From an uncultured bacterium (GTDB lineage: Bacteria > Patescibacteriota > Saccharimonadia > Saccharimonadales > Saccharimonadaceae), in NCBI GenBank assembly GCA_903861015.1, contig CAIOSL010000043.1, forward strand, positions 1 to 17,074: 17,074 bases of DNA, given 5' to 3'. The translations under genes and the position numbers were made by a program. The notes under the pieces were generated by a model. It did no database searches and was not told where the DNA came from. It saw only the letters and a list, made by a program, of their open reading frames with translations. The stretch's first letter is position 1; each line of letters starts with the position of its first letter. Shown one piece after another: positions 9,901 through 15,008 of the stretch.

Positions 9901-12161
9901 CGTCGTTGTTTACGCATATTATTAACGACGGCACCAACCCGTTGGTTGGTGTGGCGGTAGCGTATTTTGACAGCGCCAAGGTCAATCGTACGTATAACAC
10001 ATCACTAGCTAGCGTCTCGGCTCTGATAACCAATTCGTCGGGCCAGGTGACTGGTTATGCGGTCTACAAAATTAACTCGACAACCTATACTGGGCACTTT
10101 GTCCGCGCCCGAACCTACGGCTTCTTGACCGGTACCGGATCGCGAACAGTCAACGGTGCCCAGATCAATGACTCGATTACAGTGTCAGTGGACAGTTTCG
10201 TTTCAGATTCGTCATCTACTGTCAGTACGTTTACGGGTATTGCTATGGATTACAGCCTAAAAACGATAACTGTTACATCGTCACACACGCTGTTTCATCT
10301 GTACGAATTTATTCGCTACTCTGACGCCCTGACCGCCAACTTTAGCCAACCCGACACGGTTTCGACGATCAACGGTATTGACTATTTGTTGACTGCCAAC
10401 TGGTCGCTGCAGGTCAGCGGCACGTCGGTAGCATTGTCGGATACAACCAAGAGTGTTGTCTTCCAGGGGACTGGTGTGCTGACCATATCGAGCGGTGGAT
10501 TGTACGACGACAAGAACGGTGCAGTCTGGAATGTTAGTGGTACGTATTATTACGGCAAGCATATTTATCGTAACGTCAAGGCAATTACCGGCGGCGCCAA
10601 TATACAGTATGCGATCGTAGCCTGTTTTGATAGTGGTGGCGTTGACCGAACATACAGCACGTCGCTGATCAACAGCGCTTTGTCGACCGATGGTAGTGGT
10701 AACGCCGAAGGCTTCTTTGTTTACAAGGTTGGGTCGAGTACCCTTATCGTCAACGAATATATCGGTAAGTATGGCTACCAGTGGTCAACCATACCTGTTT
10801 CGCCAACCGGCGCCCCAACTGGTACTGCGGTGGCCTACGAAGTTATCCGAATGGTTACAGATCAATATGCGGTCTTGTCGCAGTCGGCGGCGCTGGCGCT
10901 GCCAGGTATCGTCACCGACCACACTGCCAAAACGCTAGACATGGGCAGCCGTACTTATTCCGAGGTCCAAGACAACCTGCGGGCGCGCCAGGCCAGCACT
11001 GCCAATATCGAGACGGGCCTCAAGGGTTACGTGTCGTACTATTTGGCTGGGACCATCCTTGGTTATGACGGCACATTCTATCAGGCAAAGAGCGATTGGG
11101 AGTATTGGGGCGGTGTTGGTGGCGGTATCTTTAAGGGTGGCGAATATCGTTTGAGCACACCAGGCGTGATCAATATGGTATTTGATAGCGTAACTCTAGA
11201 CTTCGCAACGGCCGGCACCTACGATTTGCGTGGATCAACCATCACCGGTACCTTGACGCTGGTTAATACCAGTGGTGGCAGCGTAACGGTCAAGTTGGTG
11301 CCGGGTCGATCATACACCAACCTGGGGCCAAACATTACGGTTACGTCCTCGTTATCTGTCAGCGTGGTTGTTAATAATATAATCGCCGGCAGTCGTATTC
11401 AAATCTACGACACCTCCAACAGTGTCGAGTTGTGGAACGAGATTGTAACCGGCACGTCATTTACTGGCCCATATGCTTACACTACAAACGTTAATATCCG
11501 CATCCGTATAATGTATGTTAACGGTGCGTCGGTGGCCTACAAATGGTACAAAGCGACTGGTACTATTACGGCAGTCGGCTTTATGATGAACGCCGGCCAA
11601 GAGGCCAACACGGTCTATACCGATAACTATGTCGATGGGTCACTGGTGACAGAATGTTCGATCGGCGTTGATGGTATCAGTGTCTATGTTGACGATCCCG
11701 ATAATATTACGTCGGCGCAGCGTATCTATAACTGGTATCAGTACTATCTGTTTACGGCGACCGGTATCGCAACCGGCGACAACTTGATCGTGGCGATCGA
11801 CTCGACTCACTTTATCTTTGATAACTCGGTCAAGATCAAAAACCTCGATACTGTCAATCCACTCAACATTACCGGTGCCAACATTACACCAGTAACTGGT
11901 GTAGCAACCAATGTCTTTGACTTGTCGAACGGTGCGTCGATTGCGGTTAACTACGAGCGTGTCGAGGGCTTTAACTACGCTGGTGGGTCGGGCCTGTCAG
12001 TCGACGAACATAACTGGCTAAGCGCGGTTAATACCAACGTTATCAATATGCCAACCGATGTTTGGGATGTGGCCAAGGCTGATCTGCTGACGACTGGATC
12101 GATCGGTGAGCATACCCGCAAGCGAATCTTGACAGTTAATAATTACCTAGGCCTGAAGTAG
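3921..12161 (+). CDS. Giant mosaic tail-fibre-like adhesin, 2746 aa
   Basis: One uninterrupted frame of 8.2 kb. From the N-terminus:
- residues about 45-310: Asp-box propeller repeats (S-T-x-x-G-x-x-W at 164, 204, 243 and 288);
- about 310-640: beta-solenoid-like;
- about 879-938: FN3-like (IEIYRSTTTGFS, YYYVVRKYFGG);
- 1103-1345: carbohydrate-binding-like module typical of tail proteins, opening NLLLQSYTLDNASWTK and closing GNAQVELTSTAYGLPIATTTT;
- about 1237-1318: a domain nested in it (TTNYITVNSTTGLIPGQMVTFSG);
- 1890-2314: two tandem copies of an about 210-aa module;
- 2413-2746: C-terminal module shared with the 860-aa protein.
The protein has no signal peptide, no sortase motif and no membrane helix, which fits a phage-type fibre better than a classical wall-anchored adhesin. 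It has its own promoter and a strong terminator. Carbohydrate binding or host/partner-cell recognition is inferred from the domain types. I see no clear catalytic motif, and the propeller could be merely structural. Confidence 0.85.
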   Translation: MATQTISTNVNVDEIGYSFIGTISASASCYQSEYGYNTYNARTMSATLSWTGVACGDGHAVFIASGSQVNNVMHDGKVNPVANGNLMPTASSWTDIAYGGGTYVAVATVSAIASTMSLTRGELWTNQALPVSTTWASIAAGVPSGTGVWTFVAVTSSTANFAYSTNRGVSWTGGTLPSSGSWKVRFGNGRFLAIRNGNATALYSTDGINWNTSTLPSAASWTDLAYNNSIWVAVANTNASAYSTDNGASWTASTMPASGSWKIAAGKTIEGYQMFVAIASSTTSGAYSTNGYTWYTFAAPNGAILRLVWLPLSWSSLDALIINNNATVTVNTNQVKSWSAITINSGTLNIVNSSTSTANRFLMGGNYSTSQRSITTFGLGTVNMAGARIQIGTGTGVAGQTFTVPYTDYVASIWVETGNGTNTYEQWLNVTKAYGLHPPIWRRDGLYNVASGKHGNYFVQGANAVSTYGGFTISGGVTYGTKFVYVTSTAGVLPGASISGTGIVWNSVVEQVVSSTVLRLHTPTTVSAGPNTYTVFNPMAAQMNSTLTVGDGTHGNVVPSGARVWIPNIMMTDVLPCMATYSSTISYYGGITLTNAGKFYADTCLFDLIYGNFNQATLVSLNYVGVVYMFQIAKVTSLSITNFGISNSPARHWYPANSIGWNFVYFSSQSYEYIYLTYCPNARLDNIHIVNYGGSGLIGSANASDTVAGMVTFANGCDGAICTNLRQTTLAARGGGPAVAAHFSSNILFNNIESYGNGGQLGAISYGSNITVSNVKFKPGYLNEYMGANYSNSYLNRILRDASNNILTTGKYYIKVRNFYDYGSFYWVSGHYLDMPVVLFQVWSDAQRGRMVYGGAYPNGVVNTVVISFLNLAPIASQTPAIEIYRSTTTGFSTRDVTTLLTRQNYNVNAYADNGAGSLTAPINGTTYYYVVRKYFGGFSLASCTVSSGTPNLTTTSNLNAFSTVGNVRGDVGTNVLYFAGLYDYSGGFGALTPGMPVTATGIPGGTTITSISDDGMTCVISNYLTANLLGVNVSYGFTAGMVVYHANLPPDTRILTINSNTSATLTKNATSLISAATVVLLSGFYETPEFEATPYTLNASTNLLLQSYTLDNASWTKTNAYVTPNMRYTTSNDSLIAISGSTSYATADRIYIPAASGTLSQTVATSIGLSYTFTIWIVQEVSVFQPDNNVTGQIQLGTATQTFTGSSNAQKISVAFTATATTTTATIQVNSNSAIYTVTNTTVTTNYITVNSTTGLIPGQMVTFSGTTFGNIIGAGTVYYVKQIISLTQFTISASYVVDMTAAAVFALTTASGTMTCVIVYYLCVGNAQVELTSTAYGLPIATTTTTYTFTPINVTSAVSFVKDQYTGTQIGFNNPSTTNITRYWELFLGTTSGFTPSESNMIMTNYGTNANALYAYSGTNMVYDTVTQDQPWGMGGYGLSVLYAASSAQVLFRNITIPINGRKFSILDCSSAAPIVTMANCQFDYYQNYISSLYPIVTANSTKSLTIKNTRSNLYDIPHSITTLQTAIRGLFGGKSTSTNNTYDPRWTLGSSQDGDQASYTAMYDDNFHELYTGTTTGIMRLNFTESLLASKPYTVVSGNPRFDDTGKLYFYNPGDSIEFIWDHKILGVSGFQNAMPRMNGVDLGPDRTTNFCLVTEYAVDTGSGYGSYKTLTKANLITETVSASTGFKFKIRFTAYAGMKITTQTSLFVLNETINGLTSGATARVIAIENNNLSSNSSSINVDTISGVFAPGETIRSSVTTRGTNSATNGFALYPSFTSYINALEIYTNVDQTVMYPVFSATFTITQLVYGSYIGILNDGSALVSYGTSTLTYAYTYDYYATYTYSYVVRKPGYGEVRSTWLTLSTDQSTLAIQTLFRNVLDASGYTGIAINGVAKTITVTSSHSLLELYDYAQWWSCQMTNMTYDVPMTISVDQKNIYLTTGWTLIVSGAGVIVSDTTRSLAGTISTVSGGLYLDITGAVWTASGNTYYASLFTHIINDGTNPLVGVAVAYFDSAKVNRTYNTSLASVSALITNSSGQVTGYAVYKINSTTYTGHFVRARTYGFLTGTGSRTVNGAQINDSITVSVDSFVSDSSSTVSTFTGIAMDYSLKTITVTSSHTLFHLYEFIRYSDALTANFSQPDTVSTINGIDYLLTANWSLQVSGTSVALSDTTKSVVFQGTGVLTISSGGLYDDKNGAVWNVSGTYYYGKHIYRNVKAITGGANIQYAIVACFDSGGVDRTYSTSLINSALSTDGSGNAEGFFVYKVGSSTLIVNEYIGKYGYQWSTIPVSPTGAPTGTAVAYEVIRMVTDQYAVLSQSAALALPGIVTDHTAKTLDMGSRTYSEVQDNLRARQASTANIETGLKGYVSYYLAGTILGYDGTFYQAKSDWEYWGGVGGGIFKGGEYRLSTPGVINMVFDSVTLDFATAGTYDLRGSTITGTLTLVNTSGGSVTVKLVPGRSYTNLGPNITVTSSLSVSVVVNNIIAGSRIQIYDTSNSVELWNEIVTGTSFTGPYAYTTNVNIRIRIMYVNGASVAYKWYKATGTITAVGFMMNAGQEANTVYTDNYVDGSLVTECSIGVDGISVYVDDPDNITSAQRIYNWYQYYLFTATGIATGDNLIVAIDSTHFIFDNSVKIKNLDTVNPLNITGANITPVTGVATNVFDLSNGASIAVNYERVEGFNYAGGSGLSVDEHNWLSAVNTNVINMPTDVWDVAKADLLTTGSIGEHTRKRILTVNNYLGLK
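4410..4802 (+). other. Asp-box (BNR) propeller region inside the giant gene
   Basis: Four repeats of about 40-45 residues each carry an Asp-box-type turn followed by Trp: STNRGVSW (residue 164), STDGINW (204), STDNGASW (243) and STNGYTW (288). Less regular upstream blades (SWTDIAYGGGTYVAVA and TWASIAAG, then FVAV) suggest the propeller starts near residue 45. Asp-boxes are known from sialidases and other propellers, but they are structural rather than catalytic. No sialidase Arg triad or FRIP motif was recognised, so binding is more likely than cleavage. Confidence 0.7.
9588..10859 (+). repeat. Two tandem about 210-aa modules inside the giant gene
   Basis: Copy 1 spans 9588-10232 (residues 1890-2104) and copy 2 spans about 10233-10859 (from residue 2105). 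Both open TGIA followed by KTITVTSSH and an LYEF/LYDY segment. Both continue with a W-x-L-x-VSG strand, an SDTT(R/K)S turn, SGGLY, GAVW, then a second half with YFDS/CFDS, DRTY/NRTY, TSL and VYK. They are clearly homologous but well diverged. A related single copy lies in the 860-aa protein (residues about 415-480, LSDLYDVAKYW). The module is unnamed to me; similar sequence occurs in tail proteins as far as I recall. Confidence 0.75.
11157..12161 (+). repeat. C-terminal module copy B (334 codons plus stop)
   Basis: This is the second copy of the module ending both large proteins; its partner is at 2795-3799 and is of identical length. Variable positions cluster near the very end (the segment around SAVNTNVINMPTDVWD and the last 13 residues), while the core is nearly invariant. 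This pattern would suit a conserved trimerisation or attachment end carrying different N-terminal heads. Confidence 0.9.
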
Positions 12162-12180
12162 CCTTTGTAATTGGCAAAAA

Positions 12181-12213
12181 TAAAAACACCGCGATTTAAA
12201 CGCGGTGTTTTTA
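12181..12213. terminator. Bidirectional intrinsic terminator between the giant gene and tatA
   Basis: A perfect 13-base-pair stem (12181-12193 with 12201-12213) has a seven-base loop. It has a CACCGCG/CGCGGTG core flanked by an A-run on the left and a T-run on the right, so it can end transcription in both directions. It lies 19 bases after the giant gene's stop and 12 bases beyond the tatA stop, exactly where two convergent genes need it. Confidence 0.92.
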
Positions 12214-12225
12214 GTGAAATCAAGA

Positions 12226-12390
12226 TTATTTTTTCGTGTCTTTGTCGTCGTTGATGTCGCCGCTAAAACCCTTGCGGATCTCTTTGCCGGCTTGGCCGAT
12301 GCCGCGTGCTAGTTCTGGCAACTTTTTGCCACCAACCATCAGCACCAAAACAACCGCCACGATTAGTAAGATTATCTCAGTTTTACCCAT
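12226..12390 (-). CDS. tatA: Twin-arginine translocase subunit TatA, 54 aa
   Basis: The protein begins MGKTEIILLIVAVVLVLMVG (one short membrane helix). A hinge and amphipathic helix follow (GGKKLPELARGIGQAGKEIR), then an acidic/basic end (DINDDKDTKK). The KKLPELARGIG block is the hallmark of the TatA/TatE family, which oligomerises in the membrane to let folded Tat substrates pass. The usual Phe-Gly before the helix is Val-Gly here. Glu at position 5 places a charge at the N-terminal membrane edge, as in some TatA/TatB proteins. At 54 aa it is shorter than most TatA (often 60-90). It is transcribed alone from the minus strand with its own promoter, and no tatC is in view. Its neighbourhood of exported proteins is mostly Sec-type, apart from the Tat-like motif in the gene at 125-340. 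A leader of about 28 bases contains a purine-rich stretch before the ATG. Confidence 0.9.
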   Translation of the reverse strand: MGKTEIILLIVAVVLVLMVGGKKLPELARGIGQAGKEIRKGFSGDINDDKDTKK

Positions 12391-12424
12391 TAACCACTCA
12401 CTTTCTATATATAGTACTGGTTTA

Positions 12425-12452
12425 ATTATAGCATTATCGGGGCTTCAGGCAA
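12425..12452 (-). promoter_or_regulatory. Promoter for tatA (extended -10)
   Basis: Reading the minus strand, TTGCCT (12452-12447), a 16-base spacer and TATAAT (12430-12425) preceded by TGC form an extended -10 promoter with a partial -35. The predicted start near 12418 gives a leader of about 28 bases to the ATG at 12390. Confidence 0.65.
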
Positions 12453-12472
12453 GCGGCTGGTTCGGCACCCAG

Positions 12473-12481
12473 TGATATAAT
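12473..12481 (+). promoter_or_regulatory. Extended -10 promoter next to the start codon
   Basis: TGATATAAT (TG-N-TATAAT) ends only 11 bases before the ATG at 12493. Transcription should begin about 12487-12489, giving a leader of just a few bases and no room for a ribosome site. No convincing -35 box is present, which is usual for extended -10 promoters. Confidence 0.65.
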
Positions 12482-12492
12482 GATAATTAACT

Positions 12493-13386
12493 ATGGTTGG
12501 TAACAAAACGGCGTCACTGGTAATTATTGGTTTAGGCCTAGTGCTAGCGATCGGGCTGGCTCGGCCCAGTCTTGTTGCCGCCGCTGATACCCCGGCGGTT
12601 ATGCAAAAAGGCTTAACGATATCGCCACTGCGCAGCGACCTAGAGATCGAGCCAGGCACTGCTCTAAGTGGTACATTGCTGGTGACCAACTCGTCCGATC
12701 AACCAATTGCGGCCAGTATGTCCAGCGAAGAATTTGGCGTGACTAATCAACAATATGATTATACCTTTACGGCCGATTCGGACGTTGCCAAATGGGTCAG
12801 TTTTAGCATTCCGTCATTTAACTTGGCGGCTGGCGAAACCAAGCAGGTTGACTATACCGTAGGCGTGCCGATATTATCCGAACCTGGTGGTCGTTATATC
12901 AGTTTGTTTGTCGGCAGCGACGACCTGTCGGCGCCTGGTGCTACTTCGGTGCGCCGCGTTGCATCGCTGCTGTATATTACGGTCCTAGGCAATGTCAGTC
13001 GAGCAGGCAAGCTATTGTCACTGTCATCGCCGTGGGCGATTAACAATGCCACATCCTGGAGTGCTACGATTCAAAACAATGGCACGACACATTTTCGCAG
13101 TCGTTATAGAGTCGACTTAAAATATATGATTGGTGATAACGTGTTGTCTAGTACTAGCGGCGAAGCATTGATATTGCCATCAACTGTCCGGTCGATATCT
13201 GACGATTTGCCTATGCCATACTTCCCGGGTGTCTACAAGATAATTTATACGATTGGTCTGGGCGACACGCCATCAGTAACCGAGACTAGATATTTTGTCT
13301 ATGTGCCGCCACTGGCAACGATAGTAATTTTGGTTGCATTACTGGCTTACGCTTATTGGTCTTTTTACAGGCCCAAACCTATCTAG
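12493..13386 (+). CDS. DUF916/WxLIP-like membrane-anchored surface protein, 297 aa
   Basis: A signal peptide (residues 1-31, likely cut at VAAA-DTP) leads into an extracellular beta-sandwich region. It opens KGLTISPLRSDLEIEPGTALSGTLLVTNSS, the pattern of DUF916-type domains in which wall-complex proteins bind partners. WVSF (101-104), then EPGGRY (130-135), match WVAP and EPGGHY at nearly the same positions in the 362-aa protein at 15009-16097, so the two are paralogues. A second beta domain (about 170-270) ends at a single membrane helix (about 272-291) and a short basic tail (FYRPKPI). This is the CscA/WxLIP topology: outside the cell, tethered by its C-terminus. The start is set by an extended -10 promoter 11 bases upstream. 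The stop overlaps that of the convergent gene by four bases. The domain name comes from memory of the family pattern and is moderately sure. Confidence 0.75.
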   Translation: MVGNKTASLVIIGLGLVLAIGLARPSLVAAADTPAVMQKGLTISPLRSDLEIEPGTALSGTLLVTNSSDQPIAASMSSEEFGVTNQQYDYTFTADSDVAKWVSFSIPSFNLAAGETKQVDYTVGVPILSEPGGRYISLFVGSDDLSAPGATSVRRVASLLYITVLGNVSRAGKLLSLSSPWAINNATSWSATIQNNGTTHFRSRYRVDLKYMIGDNVLSSTSGEALILPSTVRSISDDLPMPYFPGVYKIIYTIGLGDTPSVTETRYFVYVPPLATIVILVALLAYAYWSFYRPKPI

Positions 13387-13394
13387 TCGGTTTG
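13374..13394. repeat. Inverted repeat spanning the two overlapping stop codons
   Basis: CAAACC (13374-13379) and GGTTTG (13389-13394) are arranged around the CTAG where the plus and minus genes both stop. The six-base stem with a nine-base loop is weak and lacks a T-run, so it is at best a poor bidirectional terminator. It may simply reflect coding constraints. Confidence 0.3.
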
Positions 13395-13919
13395 CGGGAC
13401 GGCTGTATAGACGACATTGCCCACAAACAGGCCGGCGCCTTTTGCCAGGTTCATTTTGAGCGAGTAAGTGACTGTCGTATTGTCGCCGGTTGGAACGGGG
13501 GTGGTGACAGAATGAATCAAAACGTCGCTGAGGGTGATGCCGACAAAGTTGGCCGATCCGTCCAAATTATATCCCCAGGTATTAGTTGCTAGTGGCGCCG
13601 GGGTCGAGTTGGACGATGCTGGCAGCAGAGTGCCTTGGTTTTGCATAGCCGAGTTATTGATGGCCCGGATGTATAGTTTGTACCCTTTGACATCGGTCGA
13701 GGTGACAGTGATGGTATTGTTGGCAGACTGCTGAACGCCAGACAGGGTTGGGGTGATTGGGATCGTAACGTCACCACTGGTAGCAATCGACAGCGAAGTC
13801 TCGTTGCCGTAGGGGATATTAGCGTTATAAATACCTTTGCCATAAGGCTGAGCATAGCTGGTCGAAGGAATTAGCAAAGATATTGCTAATGTTAAAATAA
13901 TAACTATTTTGTTTTTCAT
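13383..13919 (-). CDS. Secreted WxL-like surface protein, 178 aa
   Basis: The ATG at 13919 gives a clean signal peptide (MKNKIVIILTLAISLLIPST, likely cut at SYA-QPYG). An upstream ATG at 13997 would add 26 residues across the promoter and was rejected. The mature protein is one beta-rich domain: a conserved turn TITVTSTDVKGYKLYI (about residues 66-81), then WGYNLDG, and a closing strand pair YSLKMNLAKGAG, then VGNVVYTAV. The same order (T-x-T-V, GY, FGLNL, closing YIANVDSLAPPGTYTTVITY) appears in the C-terminal half of the protein at 13984-15006, so both share a fold. In Gram-positive bacteria such WxL-type domains bind the wall and partner with DUF916 proteins, which flank this gene on both sides. 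No literal WxL motif pair is obvious, so 'WxL-like' is a fold-level guess. Confidence 0.72.
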   Translation of the reverse strand: MKNKIVIILTLAISLLIPSTSYAQPYGKGIYNANIPYGNETSLSIATSGDVTIPITPTLSGVQQSANNTITVTSTDVKGYKLYIRAINNSAMQNQGTLLPASSNSTPAPLATNTWGYNLDGSANFVGITLSDVLIHSVTTPVPTGDNTTVTYSLKMNLAKGAGLFVGNVVYTAVPQTD

Positions 13920-13928
13920 TCTTATGTT

Positions 13929-13937
13929 ATTATAGCA
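13929..13937 (-). promoter_or_regulatory. Extended -10 promoter for the minus-strand secreted gene
   Basis: On the minus strand TGCTATAAT (13937-13929) ends nine bases before the ATG at 13919. The predicted transcript start lies about 2-4 bases from the start codon, so the mRNA would be essentially leaderless. The same TGC-TATAAT word drives tatA. Confidence 0.65.
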
Positions 13938-13956
13938 CCATATCAAGCATACGTTT

Positions 13957-13965
13957 TGGTATAGC
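13957..13965 (+). promoter_or_regulatory. Weak extended -10 candidate for the plus-strand operon
   Basis: TGGTATAGC (TG-N-TATAxx) lies 18 bases before the ATG at 13984, in the 64-base divergent gap. The hexamer matches the consensus at only four positions and there is no -35 box. It would serve the three-gene run starting at 13984. AGGG at 13968-13971 may act as a distant ribosome site. Confidence 0.3.
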
Positions 13966-13983
13966 ATAGGGTAGAAAATCAAT

Positions 13984-15006
13984 ATGACAATAACCAAAAT
14001 TAGATCGTCGTTGGCACGGGCCTTGCACGTCGTTTTTGCTGTTGTATTATTGATAACCTATTATCCAAACGTAGCTTCGGCAGCTCAGATTACCGCCCGC
14101 AAAGTTGTCATCGGCAGCTCGGTGGCTTCGGCCAGCACCACGTATGCCTTTACTTTTACGGTACCATCCGCCACGATCATCAAATCGGTCAGTATGACTG
14201 CGTGTACGACAGCCAGCAACGCCTGTACTACCCCAACTGGCTTTTCATCTGGCACATCTACGCTTTCGGTTCAGCCAGTTAACCTGGGTGATGCAACCGG
14301 TTGGACGGTTGACACGTCTGATGCTGGTGCACTCCGGATAACCAAATCCGGCAATACGACTTTGCCTTCGGGTGCCCAAACCGTTACTTTTGGCAGCGTG
14401 ACTAATCCTTCGGCTACAAATGCAACTTTCTTTTTGCGAATTGCTACCTATTCCGACGCCGCCTGGTCGGTACCAATCGATAACGGTGTTGTCGCAGCCT
14501 CGACCGCTGGTCAAGTTACTGTTACAGCAGTCGTCGACGAAGCTTTGATCTTTACTCTGGCCGATACAGCGGTTAACCTGGGGACACTGACTACCAGTAC
14601 GACAGGCTCGGGCACATCGACAATGACCGTTGCTACCAACGCCCTTTCTGGCTACACAGTTACCTACAGTGGCGGCACACTAGAATCAGCCGGCAACACC
14701 ATACCAGCTATCTCTTCGCCAACCGCCTCGACTCCGAACAGCCGTCAGTTTGGTCTTAACCTGCGCGCCAATACTACACCTGCGGTCGGCACCAACGTAA
14801 CTGGTGCGGGTACTGGTACTCCGGCCACCAACTATAATACCGTTGATCAATTTATGTTTAATACTGCTGGCGATGTGATCGCCACCGCCACCGGCCCAAC
14901 CAACAGCAACGTTTATACCACCAGTTATATCGCAAACGTCGACAGCTTGGCACCTCCGGGTACCTATACGACAGTTATAACCTACGTAGCAACTGCTAAC
15001 TTTTAA
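13984..15006 (+). CDS. Secreted two-domain WxL-like surface protein, 340 aa
   Basis: A signal peptide (basic start, hydrophobic core about 15-27, likely cut near ASA-AQ at 33-34) precedes two beta domains. The first (about 35-175) has a paired-cysteine loop (TACTTASNACTTP, Cys 74 and Cys 81, possibly a disulfide). Its features TTYAFTFTV, then AQTVTFGSVTNPS and TFFLRIATYSD, recall secreted proteins common in Patescibacteria, as far as I remember. The second (about 183-340) begins VDEALIFTLAD and ends PPGTYTTVITYVATANF, and is the WxL-like fold shared with the protein at 13383-13919. Neither a membrane anchor nor a sortase motif is present, so it must be held by a partner. The DUF916-like gene starting two bases after its stop is the natural candidate, and the tight TAA-CT-ATG spacing implies co-transcription and coupled translation. 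Function as an envelope or adhesin subunit is inference. Confidence 0.75.
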   Translation: MTITKIRSSLARALHVVFAVVLLITYYPNVASAAQITARKVVIGSSVASASTTYAFTFTVPSATIIKSVSMTACTTASNACTTPTGFSSGTSTLSVQPVNLGDATGWTVDTSDAGALRITKSGNTTLPSGAQTVTFGSVTNPSATNATFFLRIATYSDAAWSVPIDNGVVAASTAGQVTVTAVVDEALIFTLADTAVNLGTLTTSTTGSGTSTMTVATNALSGYTVTYSGGTLESAGNTIPAISSPTASTPNSRQFGLNLRANTTPAVGTNVTGAGTGTPATNYNTVDQFMFNTAGDVIATATGPTNSNVYTTSYIANVDSLAPPGTYTTVITYVATANF

Positions 15007-15008
15007 CT

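Noticed and set aside
2795-12161. Diversity-generating retroelement (template/variable repeat pair)
   Set aside because: The duplicated ends differ at scattered, mostly third-codon positions rather than at adenines, the whole 1-kb module is shared, and no reverse transcriptase is present.
2795-12161. Duplication by an insertion sequence or transposon
   Set aside because: No terminal inverted repeats, target duplications or transposase; both copies sit in frame at gene ends.
344-12161. TGA recoding to Gly or Trp
   Set aside because: All long frames are intact under the standard code and no gene needs TGA read as sense.
12236-12475. 79-aa plus-strand open frame opposite tatA
   Set aside because: It is the antisense of tatA and its promoter; the minus-strand TatA signature is unmistakable.
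12426-12689. 87-aa minus-strand open frame
   Set aside because: It overlaps the signal peptide coding region of the plus-strand surface gene and its promoter, with no sensible protein features.
13534-13855. Open frames on both strands within the minus-strand secreted gene
   Set aside because: The frame at 13383-13919 has a clean signal peptide and a paralogue; the others have neither.
13919-13997. Longer start (ATG at 13997) for the minus-strand secreted gene
   Set aside because: It would place 26 extra residues before a textbook signal peptide and run through the TGCTATAAT promoter.
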